NCBI GenBank assembly: GCA_001898405.1
Contig: MKTW01000010.1
Span: 232,405-296,404, forward strand
Direction of reading: 5' to 3'
Length of the DNA: 64,000 nucleotides
Source: Sphingobacteriales bacterium 44-61
GTDB taxonomy: Bacteria; Bacteroidota; Bacteroidia; Chitinophagales; Chitinophagaceae
Below the pieces are notes generated by a model. The model was not told where the DNA came from. It did no database searches and was given only the letters and a program-made list of their open reading frames with translations. Position numbers and translations under genes: made by a program. This document shows positions 45,521-53,955 of this stretch, one piece after another. Within the stretch, counting starts at the first letter, position 1. Each line of letters begins with the position of its first letter.

Positions 45521-45590
45521 TCATAACTCACAGAATGGCAATCAACCGCCGCGAAGTGTTGGATTAAGAAATTATTTTTTGAATTAAGAA

Positions 45591-46427
45591 ATGGCATTAA
45601 GAAAATTTAAACCCGTAACAGCCGGTACACGATGGAGAATCGGTAATGCTTATGCAGAAGTAACTACCAACGTTCCTGAAAAGAGCCTGGTAGAAGCTAA
45701 ACCGAGAACCGGTGGCCGTAACTCTTCTGGTCATTTGTCCATGCGCTACAGAGGCGGTGGTCACAAGAAGAAATACCGTATCGTTGATTTCAAACGTAAC
45801 AAAACAGGTGTTGCAACTGTAGCATCTATTGAATATGATCCGAACCGTACAGCTTTCATCGCACTGCTGAACTATGCAGATGGTGAAAAACGCTATATCC
45901 TCGCTCCGCAAGGCTTGCAGGTTGGCGCAACTGTAGAAAGCGGTGATGCTGTAGCTCCTGAGATCGGGAATGCTTTACAGATGAAAAATATGCCGCTCGG
46001 TACTAACGTACACAATATCGAGATGCAACCTGGTCAGGGTGGTAAACTGGCGCGCAGCGCAGGTTCTTCTGCTCAACTGACCAACAAAGAAGAAAAATAT
46101 GCTGTTCTGAAGATGCCTTCCGGAGAGCTGAGAAAAATATTGATCAATTGTTATGCTACAGTAGGTGTAGTAAGTAATAGCGACCACAGCCTGCAAAGCA
46201 TGGGTAAAGCCGGCCGTAACAGGTGGAAAGGTATCAGACCAAGAAACCGTGGTGTAGCGATGAACCCTGTAGATCACCCGATGGGTGGTGGTGAAGGTAA
46301 GGCTTCAGGTGGCCAGCCTCGCAGCAGGAACGGTCAGTACTCAAGAGGTCTGAAAACCCGTACGAAAGGAAAAGGCAGCGACAAGCTGATCATCCAACGC
46401 AAGAACGGAAGCAAACTCGCGAAATAA
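45591..46427 (+). CDS. rplB: 50S ribosomal protein L2 (uL2)
   Basis: L2 is needed for subunit joining and supports the peptidyl transferase centre. The 278-residue protein has the RNA-binding core [23 protein letters not shown] and the C-terminal signature [18 protein letters not shown]. The second His of the common HPHGGGEG form is Met here. The basic tail [21 protein letters not shown] is normal. Confidence 0.97.
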   Translation: MALRKFKPVTAGTRWRIGNAYAEVTTNVPEKSLVEAKPRTGGRNSSGHLSMRYRGGGHKKKYRIVDFKRNKTGVATVASIEYDPNRTAFIALLNYADGEKRYILAPQGLQVGATVESGDAVAPEIGNALQMKNMPLGTNVHNIEMQPGQGGKLARSAGSSAQLTNKEEKYAVLKMPSGELRKILINCYATVGVVSNSDHSLQSMGKAGRNRWKGIRPRNRGVAMNPVDHPMGGGEGKASGGQPRSRNGQYSRGLKTRTKGKGSDKLIIQRKNGSKLAK

Positions 46428-46485
46428 TTGAGTACGTTCCGAGATCAATAAACAGAACAACTAATAGAAAATTTAAAATAGTCAC

Positions 46486-46755
46486 ATGGCTCGTTCGATT
46501 AAAAAAGGTCCTTATATAGCAACTCACCTCGAGAAAAAGGTGTTGTCTATGAACGAAGGAAAGAACAAAAAAGGCGTGATCAAAACTTGGAGCCGCCGCT
46601 CTACGATCTCCCCTGATTTTGTTGGTCATACGTTCGCTGTGCATAACGGCAACAAGTTCATCCCTGTGTATGTAACAGAATTTATGGTGGGTCACAAGCT
46701 GGGAGAATTTGCACCAACCCGTTCATTCAAAGGACACTCTAAAAAAGAAGGATAA
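46486..46755 (+). CDS. rpsS: 30S ribosomal protein S19 (uS19)
   Basis: S19 pairs with S13 in the 30S head near the A site. The 89-residue protein carries [34 protein letters not shown] and the C-terminal [15 protein letters not shown] signature. It is complete. A spacer of 74 nt with three ggagtc direct repeats precedes rplV. Confidence 0.97.
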   Translation: MARSIKKGPYIATHLEKKVLSMNEGKNKKGVIKTWSRRSTISPDFVGHTFAVHNGNKFIPVYVTEFMVGHKLGEFAPTRSFKGHSKKEG

Positions 46756-46766
46756 CTAAAATAGTC

Positions 46767-46792
46767 GGGAGTCAGGAGTCAGGAGTCGGAAG
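46767..46792. repeat. Triple ggagtc direct repeat
   Basis: Between rpsS and rplV, gggagtcaggagtcaggagtcgg holds three 7-nt units in a row. It is followed by cttatgaca/gtcataaa wording with an inverted character. No coding or promoter signal is seen. Confidence 0.45.
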
Positions 46793-46829
46793 ACTTATGA
46801 CAGAAGATTCCGGTCATAAAACTTAAGAA

Positions 46830-47177
46830 ATGGAAGCAGTAGCTAAACTGAGAAATTATCCGACATCACCCCGCAAGATGCGTTTGCTGGCTGACCTGAT
46901 CCGCGGTCAGAAAGTAGAGAAGGTGTTGGCAGAACTGGAGCACAACCCCAAGCATCCTGCAGTGCCTTTGCGTAAACTGGTGTTGAGCGCTATCAGCAAC
47001 TGGAAACAAAAGAACGAAGGTGGTGATGAAAGCCAGCTGGTTGTGAAAACAATCTTCGTGGACGGAGCCCGTACCCTGAAACGTATGCGCCCTGCACCAC
47101 AAGGCCGTGGATACCGCGTTCGCAAACGCAGCAACCATGTAACAGTGATTGTTGACACAAAGGAATCTAAAAATTAA
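46830..47177 (+). CDS. rplV: 50S ribosomal protein L22 (uL22)
   Basis: L22 lines the exit tunnel with a long beta hairpin. The 115-residue protein has [19 protein letters not shown] at the start and the hairpin [27 protein letters not shown]. The hairpin tip is intact, so a macrolide-type change is not indicated. rpsC follows after 27 nt. Confidence 0.96.
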   Translation: MEAVAKLRNYPTSPRKMRLLADLIRGQKVEKVLAELEHNPKHPAVPLRKLVLSAISNWKQKNEGGDESQLVVKTIFVDGARTLKRMRPAPQGRGYRVRKRSNHVTVIVDTKESKN

Positions 47178-47204
47178 ACGTAATAACGAATAACCTAAAT
47201 AAAC

Positions 47205-48002
47205 ATGGGTCAAAAAGCAAATCCGATTGGTAACAGGTTAGGCATCATCCGTGGATGGGAATCTAACTGGTATGGCAGCAAAAAAGATTATGCTTCCAAA
47301 CTGATCGAGGATAACAAGATCAGGACTTACCTGAATGCCCGTATCAACAAAGGCGGTATCTCTAAAATTGTTATTGAGAGAACATTAGGTAAACTGATCA
47401 TTACGATCCACACGTCCAAACCTGGTATCATTATCGGTAAAGGCGGTGGTGAAGTTGATCGCATCAAAGAAGAGTTGAAGAAACTGACTGGTAAAGATGA
47501 TGTGCAGATCAACATCCTGGAGATCCGCCGTCCTGAACTGGATGCAATGATCGTAGGTGATACCATTGCCCGCCAGATCGAGAACAGGATCAACTTCAAA
47601 CGCGCTACAAAGATGGCGATCGCTTCTGCTCTCCGCATGGGTGCTGAAGGTATCAAGATCAAATTGAGCGGACGTTTGGCCGGTGCGGAAATCGCACGTA
47701 GCGAAGAATTCAAACAAGGCCGTGTGCCTCTGCATACATTCCGTATGGATATCGATTATGCAAACGTATTTGCACAAACCGTATACGGAAAGATCGGTAT
47801 CAAAGTATGGATCTGTAAAGGTGAAGTACTGCAGAAAAGAGATCTGAACCCCAACTTCGTTGGTGGCAAGAGCGATGTAAGCGACAGAAGGGAAAGGGGT
47901 GGTGATGATCGCCGTGATGACAGAAGGGGTGGAGATCGCCGCGGTGGTGACCGTCGTGGTGGCGGCAACCGTGGTGGTGGTCATCGTCAGCAATCAAACT
48001 AA
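47205..48002 (+). CDS. rpsC: 30S ribosomal protein S3 (uS3) with an Arg/Gly-rich tail
   Basis: S3 forms the mRNA entry channel. The first about 215 residues are a normal S3: [18 protein letters not shown], the KH motif [19 protein letters not shown], and [21 protein letters not shown]. The protein then continues for nearly 50 residues (265 in total) in a tail of RGGD, DRR and GGG units ending in HRQQSN. Tails of this kind are RGG-like RNA-binding sequences. The tail keeps the reading frame and codon use of the gene. Confidence 0.96.
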   Translation: MGQKANPIGNRLGIIRGWESNWYGSKKDYASKLIEDNKIRTYLNARINKGGISKIVIERTLGKLIITIHTSKPGIIIGKGGGEVDRIKEELKKLTGKDDVQINILEIRRPELDAMIVGDTIARQIENRINFKRATKMAIASALRMGAEGIKIKLSGRLAGAEIARSEEFKQGRVPLHTFRMDIDYANVFAQTVYGKIGIKVWICKGEVLQKRDLNPNFVGGKSDVSDRRERGGDDRRDDRRGGDRRGGDRRGGGNRGGGHRQQSN

Positions 48003-48078
48003 TTCCGGATTAGCGTCACTAGCGTTTTTTCGCAGAATTAGCGTCAATAAAATTAACAGTAACTAGAAACTATATACA

Positions 48079-48501
48079 ATGTTACAACCGAAAAGAACGA
48101 AGCACAGGAAAATGCAGAAGGGTCGCATGAAAGGCGACGCGAAAAGAGGAACAACCATTTCCTTTGGTTCTTATGCCCTGAAGGCGTTGGATCAACACTG
48201 GATCACTGACCGTCAGATCGAAGCTGCCCGTCAGGCACTGACCCGTGAAATGAAAAGGGAAGGTAATGTGTGGATCCGCATTTTCCCTGACAAACCAATT
48301 ACCCGCAAGCCTTTGGAAGTGAGGATGGGTAAAGGTAAAGGTAACCTGGAATTCTGGGCTGCCGTGGTAAAACCAGGTCGTATCATCTTCGAGATCGATG
48401 GTGTTAGCGAGCAGGTGGCACGTGCTTCACTGGCACTGGCTGCAGGTAAATTGCCGATCAAAACCAAGTTTATCACACGCCGTGACCTGGTAACAGCGTA
48501 A
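48079..48501 (+). CDS. rplP: 50S ribosomal protein L16 (uL16)
   Basis: L16 lies near the A-site tRNA elbow and contributes to antibiotic binding sites. The 140-residue protein has [43 protein letters not shown] and the [16 protein letters not shown] core. The 76-bp spacer before it has ggattagcgtcactagcg and gaattagcgtcaataa, relics of the gcgaat repeat family. Confidence 0.97.
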   Translation: MLQPKRTKHRKMQKGRMKGDAKRGTTISFGSYALKALDQHWITDRQIEAARQALTREMKREGNVWIRIFPDKPITRKPLEVRMGKGKGNLEFWAAVVKPGRIIFEIDGVSEQVARASLALAAGKLPIKTKFITRRDLVTA

Positions 48502-48523
48502 TAACTCATAAATCGTCAAAACG

Positions 48524-48733
48524 ATGTCAAAGAAATCTGATTTTGTAAAGAGCATTCATGGCATGAATGAGAATGATCTGAAAGCCCGTCTGGAGGAAGA
48601 TAAACAAAGGTTGAAGAAACTGGAGTTTGCACATGCAATCTCTCCACTGGAGAATCCCATGACGATCCGTGGACTGCGCAGGGATATCGCCCGTCTGAAA
48701 ACGGAATTGAAGTCAAAGCAACAAGGAGCATAA
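48524..48733 (+). CDS. rpmC: 50S ribosomal protein L29 (uL29)
   Basis: L29 is near the tunnel exit beside L23. The 69-residue helical hairpin has the conserved ENDLKARLEEDKQRLKKLEFAHAISPLENPM and RGLRRDIARLKTEL. It lies 22 nt after rplP and 18 nt before rpsQ, in the usual order. Confidence 0.95.
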   Translation: MSKKSDFVKSIHGMNENDLKARLEEDKQRLKKLEFAHAISPLENPMTIRGLRRDIARLKTELKSKQQGA

Positions 48734-48751
48734 TATAAAAAGCTAAATAAA

Positions 48752-49009
48752 ATGGCTGAAAGAAATTTAAGAAAAACAAGGATAGGTGTTGTAACCAGCA
48801 ACAAAATGGCAAAGACCATTACTGTAGCGGTGGAAAGAAAAGTAAAACACCCTATCTATGGTAAGTTCGTAAAAAAGACTACCAAATTCCATGCTCATGA
48901 TGACAAGAATGAATGCAGCATTGGTGATGTAGTGAAGATCATGGAAACCCGTCCTCTCAGCAAAACAAAACGCTGGAGACTGGTGGAAGTGGTAGAGAAA
49001 GTGAAATAA
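48752..49009 (+). CDS. rpsQ: 30S ribosomal protein S17 (uS17)
   Basis: S17 is a primary 16S rRNA binder. The 85-residue OB-fold protein has [33 protein letters not shown] and the signature [26 protein letters not shown] 127-bp spacer with a REP-like hairpin and gctaaaagctaag repeats follows before rplN. Confidence 0.96.
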   Translation: MAERNLRKTRIGVVTSNKMAKTITVAVERKVKHPIYGKFVKKTTKFHAHDDKNECSIGDVVKIMETRPLSKTKRWRLVEVVEKVK

Positions 49010-49014
49010 TACCT

Positions 49015-49044
49015 CCTGTCATCCCGGACTCGATCCGGGACAGG
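49015..49044. repeat. REP-like hairpin between rpsQ and rplN
   Basis: cctgtc with gacagg and tcccgga with tccggga form a bulged stem around ctcga. It lacks a T-run and lies inside the operon, so it is probably a repeat or an RNA-stabilising structure, not a terminator. The remaining spacer has ttaaaagctaaaagctaag. Confidence 0.55.
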
Positions 49045-49136
49045 AACCCCTCCCGCTGTAGGGATATAGCCTGAGGGACTAATAATAATTTAAGGTTGGG
49101 ATTAACCTGGCCGTTAAAAGCTAAAAGCTAAGTAAG

Positions 49137-49505
49137 ATGATTCAGCAAGAAAGCCGATTGAACGTAGCGGACAACAGTGGCGCCAAAGAGGTGCTGTGCA
49201 TCCGTGTATTAGGCAACAGCGGCCAGCGTTATGCCGGTATCGGCGATAAAATCGTAGTTACAGTAAAAGATGCACTTCCTGCAGGTGGCATCAAAAAAGG
49301 AACTGTAGCCAAAGCGGTGATCGTTCGCACTACCAATAAACTGCGCCGTAAAGACGGATCTTATATCCGCTTCGACGACAATGCGGTAGTGATCCTGAAC
49401 CAGGCAGATGAGCCTCGCGGCACCCGTATCTTCGGACCAGTTGCCCGTGAGCTTCGTGATAAAGGATATATGAAGATCGTATCTCTCGCACCAGAGGTTC
49501 TTTAA
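49137..49505 (+). CDS. rplN: 50S ribosomal protein L14 (uL14)
   Basis: L14 forms an intersubunit bridge and is the site of RsfS binding in other bacteria. The 122-residue protein starts [26 protein letters not shown], has [24 protein letters not shown] and ends [19 protein letters not shown]. It begins the spc part of the cluster. Confidence 0.97.
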   Translation: MIQQESRLNVADNSGAKEVLCIRVLGNSGQRYAGIGDKIVVTVKDALPAGGIKKGTVAKAVIVRTTNKLRRKDGSYIRFDDNAVVILNQADEPRGTRIFGPVARELRDKGYMKIVSLAPEVL

Positions 49506-49598
49506 GACTCTCCGGTACGTATCATCAGCCATAGCTTCAGCGACGGCTGGTTAACATAAACAAACAATTCCGCAAAAACGGAGTAAAGATTAGATAAA

Positions 49599-49943
49599 AT
49601 GAAAACAAGATTCAAACCCAAGTACAATATCCGCAAAGGCGATAGTGTTGTGGTAATCGCCGGTGATGATAAGGCGCTGGATAAACCCCGCACCGTAAAG
49701 GAAGTATTGGTGGAAGATGGTAAAGTGATCGTTGAAGGTGTTAATATCATTACCAAGCACACCAAGCCTTCTGCACAAAACACCAAAGGTGGTATTGTGA
49801 AAAAAGAAGCTCCGATCCATATCAGCAATGTAATGCTTTGGGATGCTGCACAGAAAAAAGGTGCAAAAGTGTCAAGGGTTAGAACAGAGGGAAAGACTGA
49901 AAGAGTTTTTAAAACTAAAAAAGCTCAGGGAGGTAAAAAATAA
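49599..49943 (+). CDS. rplX: 50S ribosomal protein L24 (uL24)
   Basis: L24 starts assembly of the 50S subunit. The 114-residue protein has the KOW entry [27 protein letters not shown] and the [11 protein letters not shown] segment. Its last codons contain GGGAGG (49928-49933), 9 nt before the rplE ATG. Its TAA overlaps that ATG (TAATG). The spacer before it holds agcttcagcgacggctgg (49531-49549), another repeat relic. Confidence 0.96.
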   Translation: MKTRFKPKYNIRKGDSVVVIAGDDKALDKPRTVKEVLVEDGKVIVEGVNIITKHTKPSAQNTKGGIVKKEAPIHISNVMLWDAAQKKGAKVSRVRTEGKTERVFKTKKAQGGKK

Positions 49944-50521
49944 TGGCTACTAAAACATATACTCCGAGACTGGCAGACAAGTACAAAAAAGAAGTTGTAC
50001 CTGCCCTGGTAAAAAAATTCAGCTATGCCACCGTAATGCAGGCTCCCAAACTGGAGAAGATCTGCCTGAACCGTGGTGTGAACGGAGCTGTATCTGATAA
50101 AAAACTGGTTGATATCGCCCTGGAAGAGCTGAGCACTATCAGCGGCCAGAAAGCGGTAGCTACCATGTCCAAAAAAGATATCTCCAACTTTAAGCTGCGT
50201 AAGAACATGCCGATCGGTGCAAGGGTAACCCTGCGCGGAGAAAAAATGTACGAGTTCCTCGACAGGCTGATCGCTGTAGCATTGCCCCGCGTGCGCGACT
50301 TCAAAGGTGTAAATGAGAAAGCATTCGATGGCCGTGGCAACTATACACTGGGTGTAACCGAGCAGATCATCTTCCCTGAGATCGATATCGATAAAGTGAA
50401 TAAGATCACAGGTCTGGATATCACTTTCGTTACAACAGCGAATACAGACGAAGAAGCATACGAGCTCCTGAAAGAGCTGGGCATGCCCTTCAAAAATGCA
50501 GCTAAGTCAGACAATAACTAA
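49943..50521 (+). CDS. rplE: 50S ribosomal protein L5 (uL5)
   Basis: L5 binds 5S rRNA in the central protuberance. The 192-residue protein has [46 protein letters not shown] and [29 protein letters not shown]. It starts on the last base of the rplX stop codon and has a Shine-Dalgarno-like GGGAGG, so coupled reinitiation is likely. Confidence 0.97.
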   Translation: MATKTYTPRLADKYKKEVVPALVKKFSYATVMQAPKLEKICLNRGVNGAVSDKKLVDIALEELSTISGQKAVATMSKKDISNFKLRKNMPIGARVTLRGEKMYEFLDRLIAVALPRVRDFKGVNEKAFDGRGNYTLGVTEQIIFPEIDIDKVNKITGLDITFVTTANTDEEAYELLKELGMPFKNAAKSDNN

Positions 50522-50571
50522 TTACGCGAACAGAGCGAATTAACGCGAACAAAAAAATATAAATAATAACT

Positions 50572-50841
50572 ATGGCTAAAACATCAGTAAAAGCCAGGCA
50601 ACGTAAAAGAGAGAAAATGGTTGCCCAGTATGAAGCAAAACGTGCCGAGCTGAAAAAAGCAGGTGACTACGCTGCTTTGGACGAACTGCCGAAGAACTCT
50701 TCTAAAGTTCGTTTGAAGAACCGTTGCCAGTTGACCGGCCGCCCTAAAGGGTACGTACGTTACTTCGGTATCTCCAGGGTTGCCCTGCGTGATATGGCGC
50801 TGAATGGTAAAATACCAGGATTGAAAAAAGCAAGCTGGTAA
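50572..50841 (+). CDS. rpsN: 30S ribosomal protein S14 (uS14), zinc-free type
   Basis: S14 completes the 30S head. The 89-residue protein is the long form without CxxC zinc motifs: [47 protein letters not shown] and [11 protein letters not shown] at the end. A 111-bp spacer with a tccgcc/ggcgga hairpin follows. The spacer before it has cgcgaa/gcgaattaacgcgaac relics (50521-50550). Confidence 0.96.
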   Translation: MAKTSVKARQRKREKMVAQYEAKRAELKKAGDYAALDELPKNSSKVRLKNRCQLTGRPKGYVRYFGISRVALRDMALNGKIPGLKKASW

Positions 50842-50919
50842 GAGCAAAAGTTCAAAGGGTTAAGTAGTAAACTTAAAACCTGGAACAAGAAATTATTACA
50901 TTAAACTAAATTCCAATTA

Positions 50920-50952
50920 TCCGCCATTGGCGGACGTAGGAGGGCAAAAAAT
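50920..50952 (+). promoter_or_regulatory. Hairpin and strong Shine-Dalgarno before rpsH
   Basis: tccgcc (50920-50925) and ggcgga (50929-50934) form a tight hairpin. AGGAGGG (50938-50944) lies 8 nt before the rpsH ATG, nearly perfect complementarity to the 16S rRNA 3' end. Most other genes in the window lack any such site. Confidence 0.65.
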
Positions 50953-51351
50953 ATGGTAACAGATCCTATAGCAGATTTCCTGACAAGAATCCGTAACGCA
51001 CAGATGGCTGGCCACCGTGTGGTAGACATCCCTGCTTCTAACCTGAAGAAGCGTTTAACTGAGATCTTGTACAACCAGGGCTATATTCTGAAGTACAAAT
51101 TCGAGGATGACAATAAGCAAGGTGTGATCAAGATCGCTTTGAAATATGATCCATCTACCAAGCAACCCGCTATCCAGAGCATGGAAAGGATCAGCCGTCC
51201 GGGTTTGCGTCAATACGCAAAACCTGCTGAATTCCGCCGGGTAAAAAATGGTCTGGGCGTTGCAATCATCTCTACCTCTAAAGGTGTGATGACTGACAAA
51301 GATGCGAAAGCACAGAACGTAGGTGGTGAAGTACTCTGCTACGTGTACTAA
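50953..51351 (+). CDS. rpsH: 30S ribosomal protein S8 (uS8)
   Basis: S8 binds the central domain of 16S rRNA; in E. coli it also represses the spc operon. The 132-residue protein has [54 protein letters not shown] and the [10 protein letters not shown] end. The start is fixed by a strong ribosome-binding site. The 160-bp spacer after it carries a ttcgccaaggcttcggcg repeat. Confidence 0.97.
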   Translation: MVTDPIADFLTRIRNAQMAGHRVVDIPASNLKKRLTEILYNQGYILKYKFEDDNKQGVIKIALKYDPSTKQPAIQSMERISRPGLRQYAKPAEFRRVKNGLGVAIISTSKGVMTDKDAKAQNVGGEVLCYVY

Positions 51352-51474
51352 TTGAGCAAATGGGATTTGAAAGTTGAAAAACCTTTGGCTCCCGCGAATA
51401 AATAAAGTGATACATTAAGCTGATACCTAACAAGCTGACCGGTCACTGAAGAAACAATAATAATAACTTTCCGT

Positions 51475-51495
51475 CTTCGCCAAGGCTTCGGCGGA
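51475..51495. repeat. ttcgccaaggcttcggcg repeat
   Basis: Before rplF, cttcgccaaggcttcggcgg shares its wording with 38223-38243 (fusA leader), 45174-45199 and 53856-53875. This is a third repeat family inside the ribosomal operon. Confidence 0.5.
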
Positions 51496-51511
51496 TAAAA
51501 CAAATTGAATC

Positions 51512-52066
51512 ATGTCTCGTATAGGTAAACAACCGGTTGTGATCCCCAGTGGTGTAACCATTACTGTAAGCAAGGACAACTCCATTACAGTAAAAGGTCC
51601 TAAAGGTGAACTGAAAGAAGCGATCGACCGTGATATTACTGTGGAAGTAAAAGACAACCAGGTAAATTTCACACGCCCTACTGACCAGATCCGCCACCGC
51701 GCCCTGCATGGCTTATACCGTGCACTGGTAGCTAACCTGGTTAAAGGTGTAACAGAAGGATATACCCGCAAACTGGAACTGATCGGTGTAGGTTTTAAAG
51801 CAGCTAACCAGGGTAATGTACTGGACCTGGCGCTGGGTTATTCTCACAACATCATCTTTGAAGTACCGAAAGAACTGAAAGTGGCCACTGCCCAGGAAAA
51901 AGGTCAGAACCCCATTATCACGCTGGAAGGTATCGATAAGCAACTGATCGGACAGGTAGCTGCTAAATTGCGCAGCCTGCGTAAGCCCGAGCCTTACAAA
52001 GGAAAAGGTGTACGCTATGTTGGTGAAGTGGTTCGTAAGAAAGCAGGTAAAGCAGCCGGTAAATAA
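51512..52066 (+). CDS. rplF: 50S ribosomal protein L6 (uL6)
   Basis: L6 lies at the base of the L7/L12 stalk near the factor-binding site. The 184-residue protein has MSRIGKQPVVIPSGVTITV, the internally duplicated fold with TDQIRHRALHGLYRALVANLVKGV, and the signature RKPEPYKGKGVRYVGEVVRKKAGK. It is followed by rplR after 76 nt. Confidence 0.97.
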   Translation: MSRIGKQPVVIPSGVTITVSKDNSITVKGPKGELKEAIDRDITVEVKDNQVNFTRPTDQIRHRALHGLYRALVANLVKGVTEGYTRKLELIGVGFKAANQGNVLDLALGYSHNIIFEVPKELKVATAQEKGQNPIITLEGIDKQLIGQVAAKLRSLRKPEPYKGKGVRYVGEVVRKKAGKAAGK

Positions 52067-52142
52067 TCGGTAAGGCTTAACCAGGTATTCAAATCTTAAT
52101 AACAAGCATTTCCTGGCAGCATCAGGAATAAATAAAATAAAG

Positions 52143-52502
52143 ATGAACGGAAAAGTTAAATCAGCAAGAAGACAGAGGATCCGCTTCAACATCCGGAAGA
52201 ATGTTAGTGGCACAACTGCCAAGCCCCGCCTGTCTGTGTTCCGTAGCAATACGGACATCTATGCCCAGCTTATTGATGACACTAAAGGAGTTACTATTGC
52301 AGCAGCTTCTACAAAAGATAAAGACATCAAAGCTCAGGCTGGTACAAAAACCGAAAAAAGCAAACTGGTTGGCGCGGCTGTTGCCCGCAAAGCAGTGGAG
52401 CTGGGAGTGAAAGAAGTGATATTTGACCGTGGCGGTTACCTGTACCATGGCCGTGTGAAATCTGTAGCTGACGGAGCAAGGGAAGGCGGTCTTCAATTTT
52501 AA
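52143..52502 (+). CDS. rplR: 50S ribosomal protein L18 (uL18)
   Basis: L18 binds 5S rRNA with L5. The 119-residue protein has the basic start [44 protein letters not shown] and the C-terminal [28 protein letters not shown]. rpsE follows after 37 nt. Confidence 0.97.
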   Translation: MNGKVKSARRQRIRFNIRKNVSGTTAKPRLSVFRSNTDIYAQLIDDTKGVTIAAASTKDKDIKAQAGTKTEKSKLVGAAVARKAVELGVKEVIFDRGGYLYHGRVKSVADGAREGGLQF

Positions 52503-52539
52503 GCAAACACAACATTCAAACTTTTAATTACAAGTATAA

Positions 52540-53058
52540 ATGTCAAAGTTTAACGTAAACAGGGTTAAAGCCGGTGACCTGGAACTGAAAGATAAAGTTG
52601 TTGCGATCAACCGTGTGGTGAAAACCACAAAAGGTGGACGTGCTTTCAGCTTCTCTGCGCTGGTGGTAGTAGGCAATGAGAATGGAGTGGTAGGTCATGG
52701 CCTGGGTAAAGCCAAAGAAGTTCAGGAAGCCATTACCAAGGGTATCGAGGATGCCAAGAAAAACCTGATCAAGGTTCCGGTAATGAAGGGTACGATCCCT
52801 CATGACCAATGGGCCAAAGAGGGCGCTGCTAAAGTGCTGATCAAACCAGCTGCTCACGGTACTGGTGTGATCGCCGGAGGTTCTATGCGTGCCGTACTGG
52901 AAAGTGCCGGTATCACAGACGTTCTTGCAAAATCACTTGGCTCTGCCAACCCGCACAACGTGGTGAAAGCAACATTCAAAGCCCTGGCTTTGCTGCGCGA
53001 ACCAGTTCAGGTTGCTAAAACACGTACACTCGGTTTAAAGAAAGTATTCAACGGATAA
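52540..53058 (+). CDS. rpsE: 30S ribosomal protein S5 (uS5)
   Basis: S5 contacts the decoding region and mRNA entry. The 172-residue protein has [41 protein letters not shown], the N-terminal double-stranded RNA-binding signature, and [19 protein letters not shown] in the second domain. The AT-rich gtttaa repeat begins at its stop codon. Confidence 0.97.
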   Translation: MSKFNVNRVKAGDLELKDKVVAINRVVKTTKGGRAFSFSALVVVGNENGVVGHGLGKAKEVQEAITKGIEDAKKNLIKVPVMKGTIPHDQWAKEGAAKVLIKPAAHGTGVIAGGSMRAVLESAGITDVLAKSLGSANPHNVVKATFKALALLREPVQVAKTRTLGLKKVFNG

Positions 53059-53139
53059 ACAGTTTAACGTTTAAAGGTTTAAAGTTTAAGGTTCCTGAGA
53101 ACTGTTAAACACTAAACCTTAAACAGTAAGCCTTAAACG
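53058..53139. repeat. gtttaa/ttaaac repeat cluster before rpmD
   Basis: Words gtttaacgtttaaaggtttaaa, ttaaacactaaacc and ccttaaac alternate in direct and inverted form. Family members are at 7-40 and 17360-17426. It fills the rpsE-rpmD gap. Confidence 0.6.
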
Positions 53140-53148
53140 AATCAGGTT

Positions 53149-53331
53149 ATGAAAAAGATCAAAATAACTTTAGTAAAGAGTCCTATTGACAGGCCCGAGC
53201 GTCAGAAACTGACTCTCCAGGCTTTAGGTCTGAATAAGACAAATGCTACAAAAGAAGTAGAAGCTACTCCTCAGATCCTGGGTATGGTCCGCAAAGTGGA
53301 GCACCTGGTGAAAGTGGAAGATGCTCAATAA
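53149..53331 (+). CDS. rpmD: 50S ribosomal protein L30 (uL30)
   Basis: L30 is a small 23S rRNA binder. The 60-residue protein has KIKITLVKSPIDRPERQKLTLQALGLNK and the closing MVRKVEHLVKVED, all that the bacterial form contains. It lies in its usual place between rpsE and rplO. Confidence 0.96.
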   Translation: MKKIKITLVKSPIDRPERQKLTLQALGLNKTNATKEVEATPQILGMVRKVEHLVKVEDAQ

Positions 53332-53387
53332 GTTTATCATTCATTAACAAGCGAGGGGAAAAAACCCCGTAAGTAAAAATTAAAATC

Positions 53388-53837
53388 ATGAAACTACACG
53401 AATTAAAACCTGCAAAAGGCGCAACGCATAAGGAAAAAAGAATTGGACGTGGTGATGGTTCCGGACATGGTGGAACATCTACAAAAGGTACAAAAGGTGG
53501 TCAGAGCCGTGCCGGTTATAAAAGGAAAATGGCTCACGAAGGTGGCCAGATGCCAATCCAGCGCCGTATCCCCAAACGTGGGTTCAACAATATTCACCGT
53601 GTAGAATTCAAGGTGTTCAACCTCGGCCAGGTAGCACAACTGGCAGAAAAATATAATATCACTGAGTTTTCACTGGAGAATCTCTATATCAACGGGTTGA
53701 TCAGCCAAACCGATCGCGTAAAGATCTTGGGTAATGGTGAGCTGACCGGCAAATTCACTTTCAAAGTGAATGCAGTGAGTGAGAAAGCCAAATCCGCAAT
53801 TGAAGCTGCTGGCGGATCAGTTGAAATTGTTAAGTAA
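53388..53837 (+). CDS. rplO: 50S ribosomal protein L15 (uL15)
   Basis: L15 assembles late into the 50S subunit. The 149-residue protein starts MKLHELKPAKGATHKEKRIGRGDGSGHGGTSTKGTKGGQSRAG, the Gly/Lys-rich rRNA-binding arm, then RRIPKRGFNN and the C-terminal domain ending AAGGSVEIVK. A large inverted repeat separates it from secY. Confidence 0.97.
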   Translation: MKLHELKPAKGATHKEKRIGRGDGSGHGGTSTKGTKGGQSRAGYKRKMAHEGGQMPIQRRIPKRGFNNIHRVEFKVFNLGQVAQLAEKYNITEFSLENLYINGLISQTDRVKILGNGELTGKFTFKVNAVSEKAKSAIEAAGGSVEIVK

Positions 53838-53855
53838 ATTTCACTAAATTGCCAA

Positions 53856-53933
53856 GCCTTCGCTAAAGCTTCGGCTTGCAAGGCAGGCTCGGAAACAGAG
53901 GCATCCCCTGGGTGCCGAAGCTTTAGCGAAGGC
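53856..53933. repeat. 20-bp perfect inverted repeat between rplO and secY
   Basis: gccttcgctaaagcttcggc (53856-53875) is exactly complementary to 53914-53933, with a 38-nt loop. It belongs to the ttcgc(c/t)aa(g/a)gcttcggc family. In the transcript it would put a 20-bp stem just before the secY start codon. Confidence 0.75.
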
Positions 53934-53955
53934 ACCATAAATTTTTTTAACTCCC

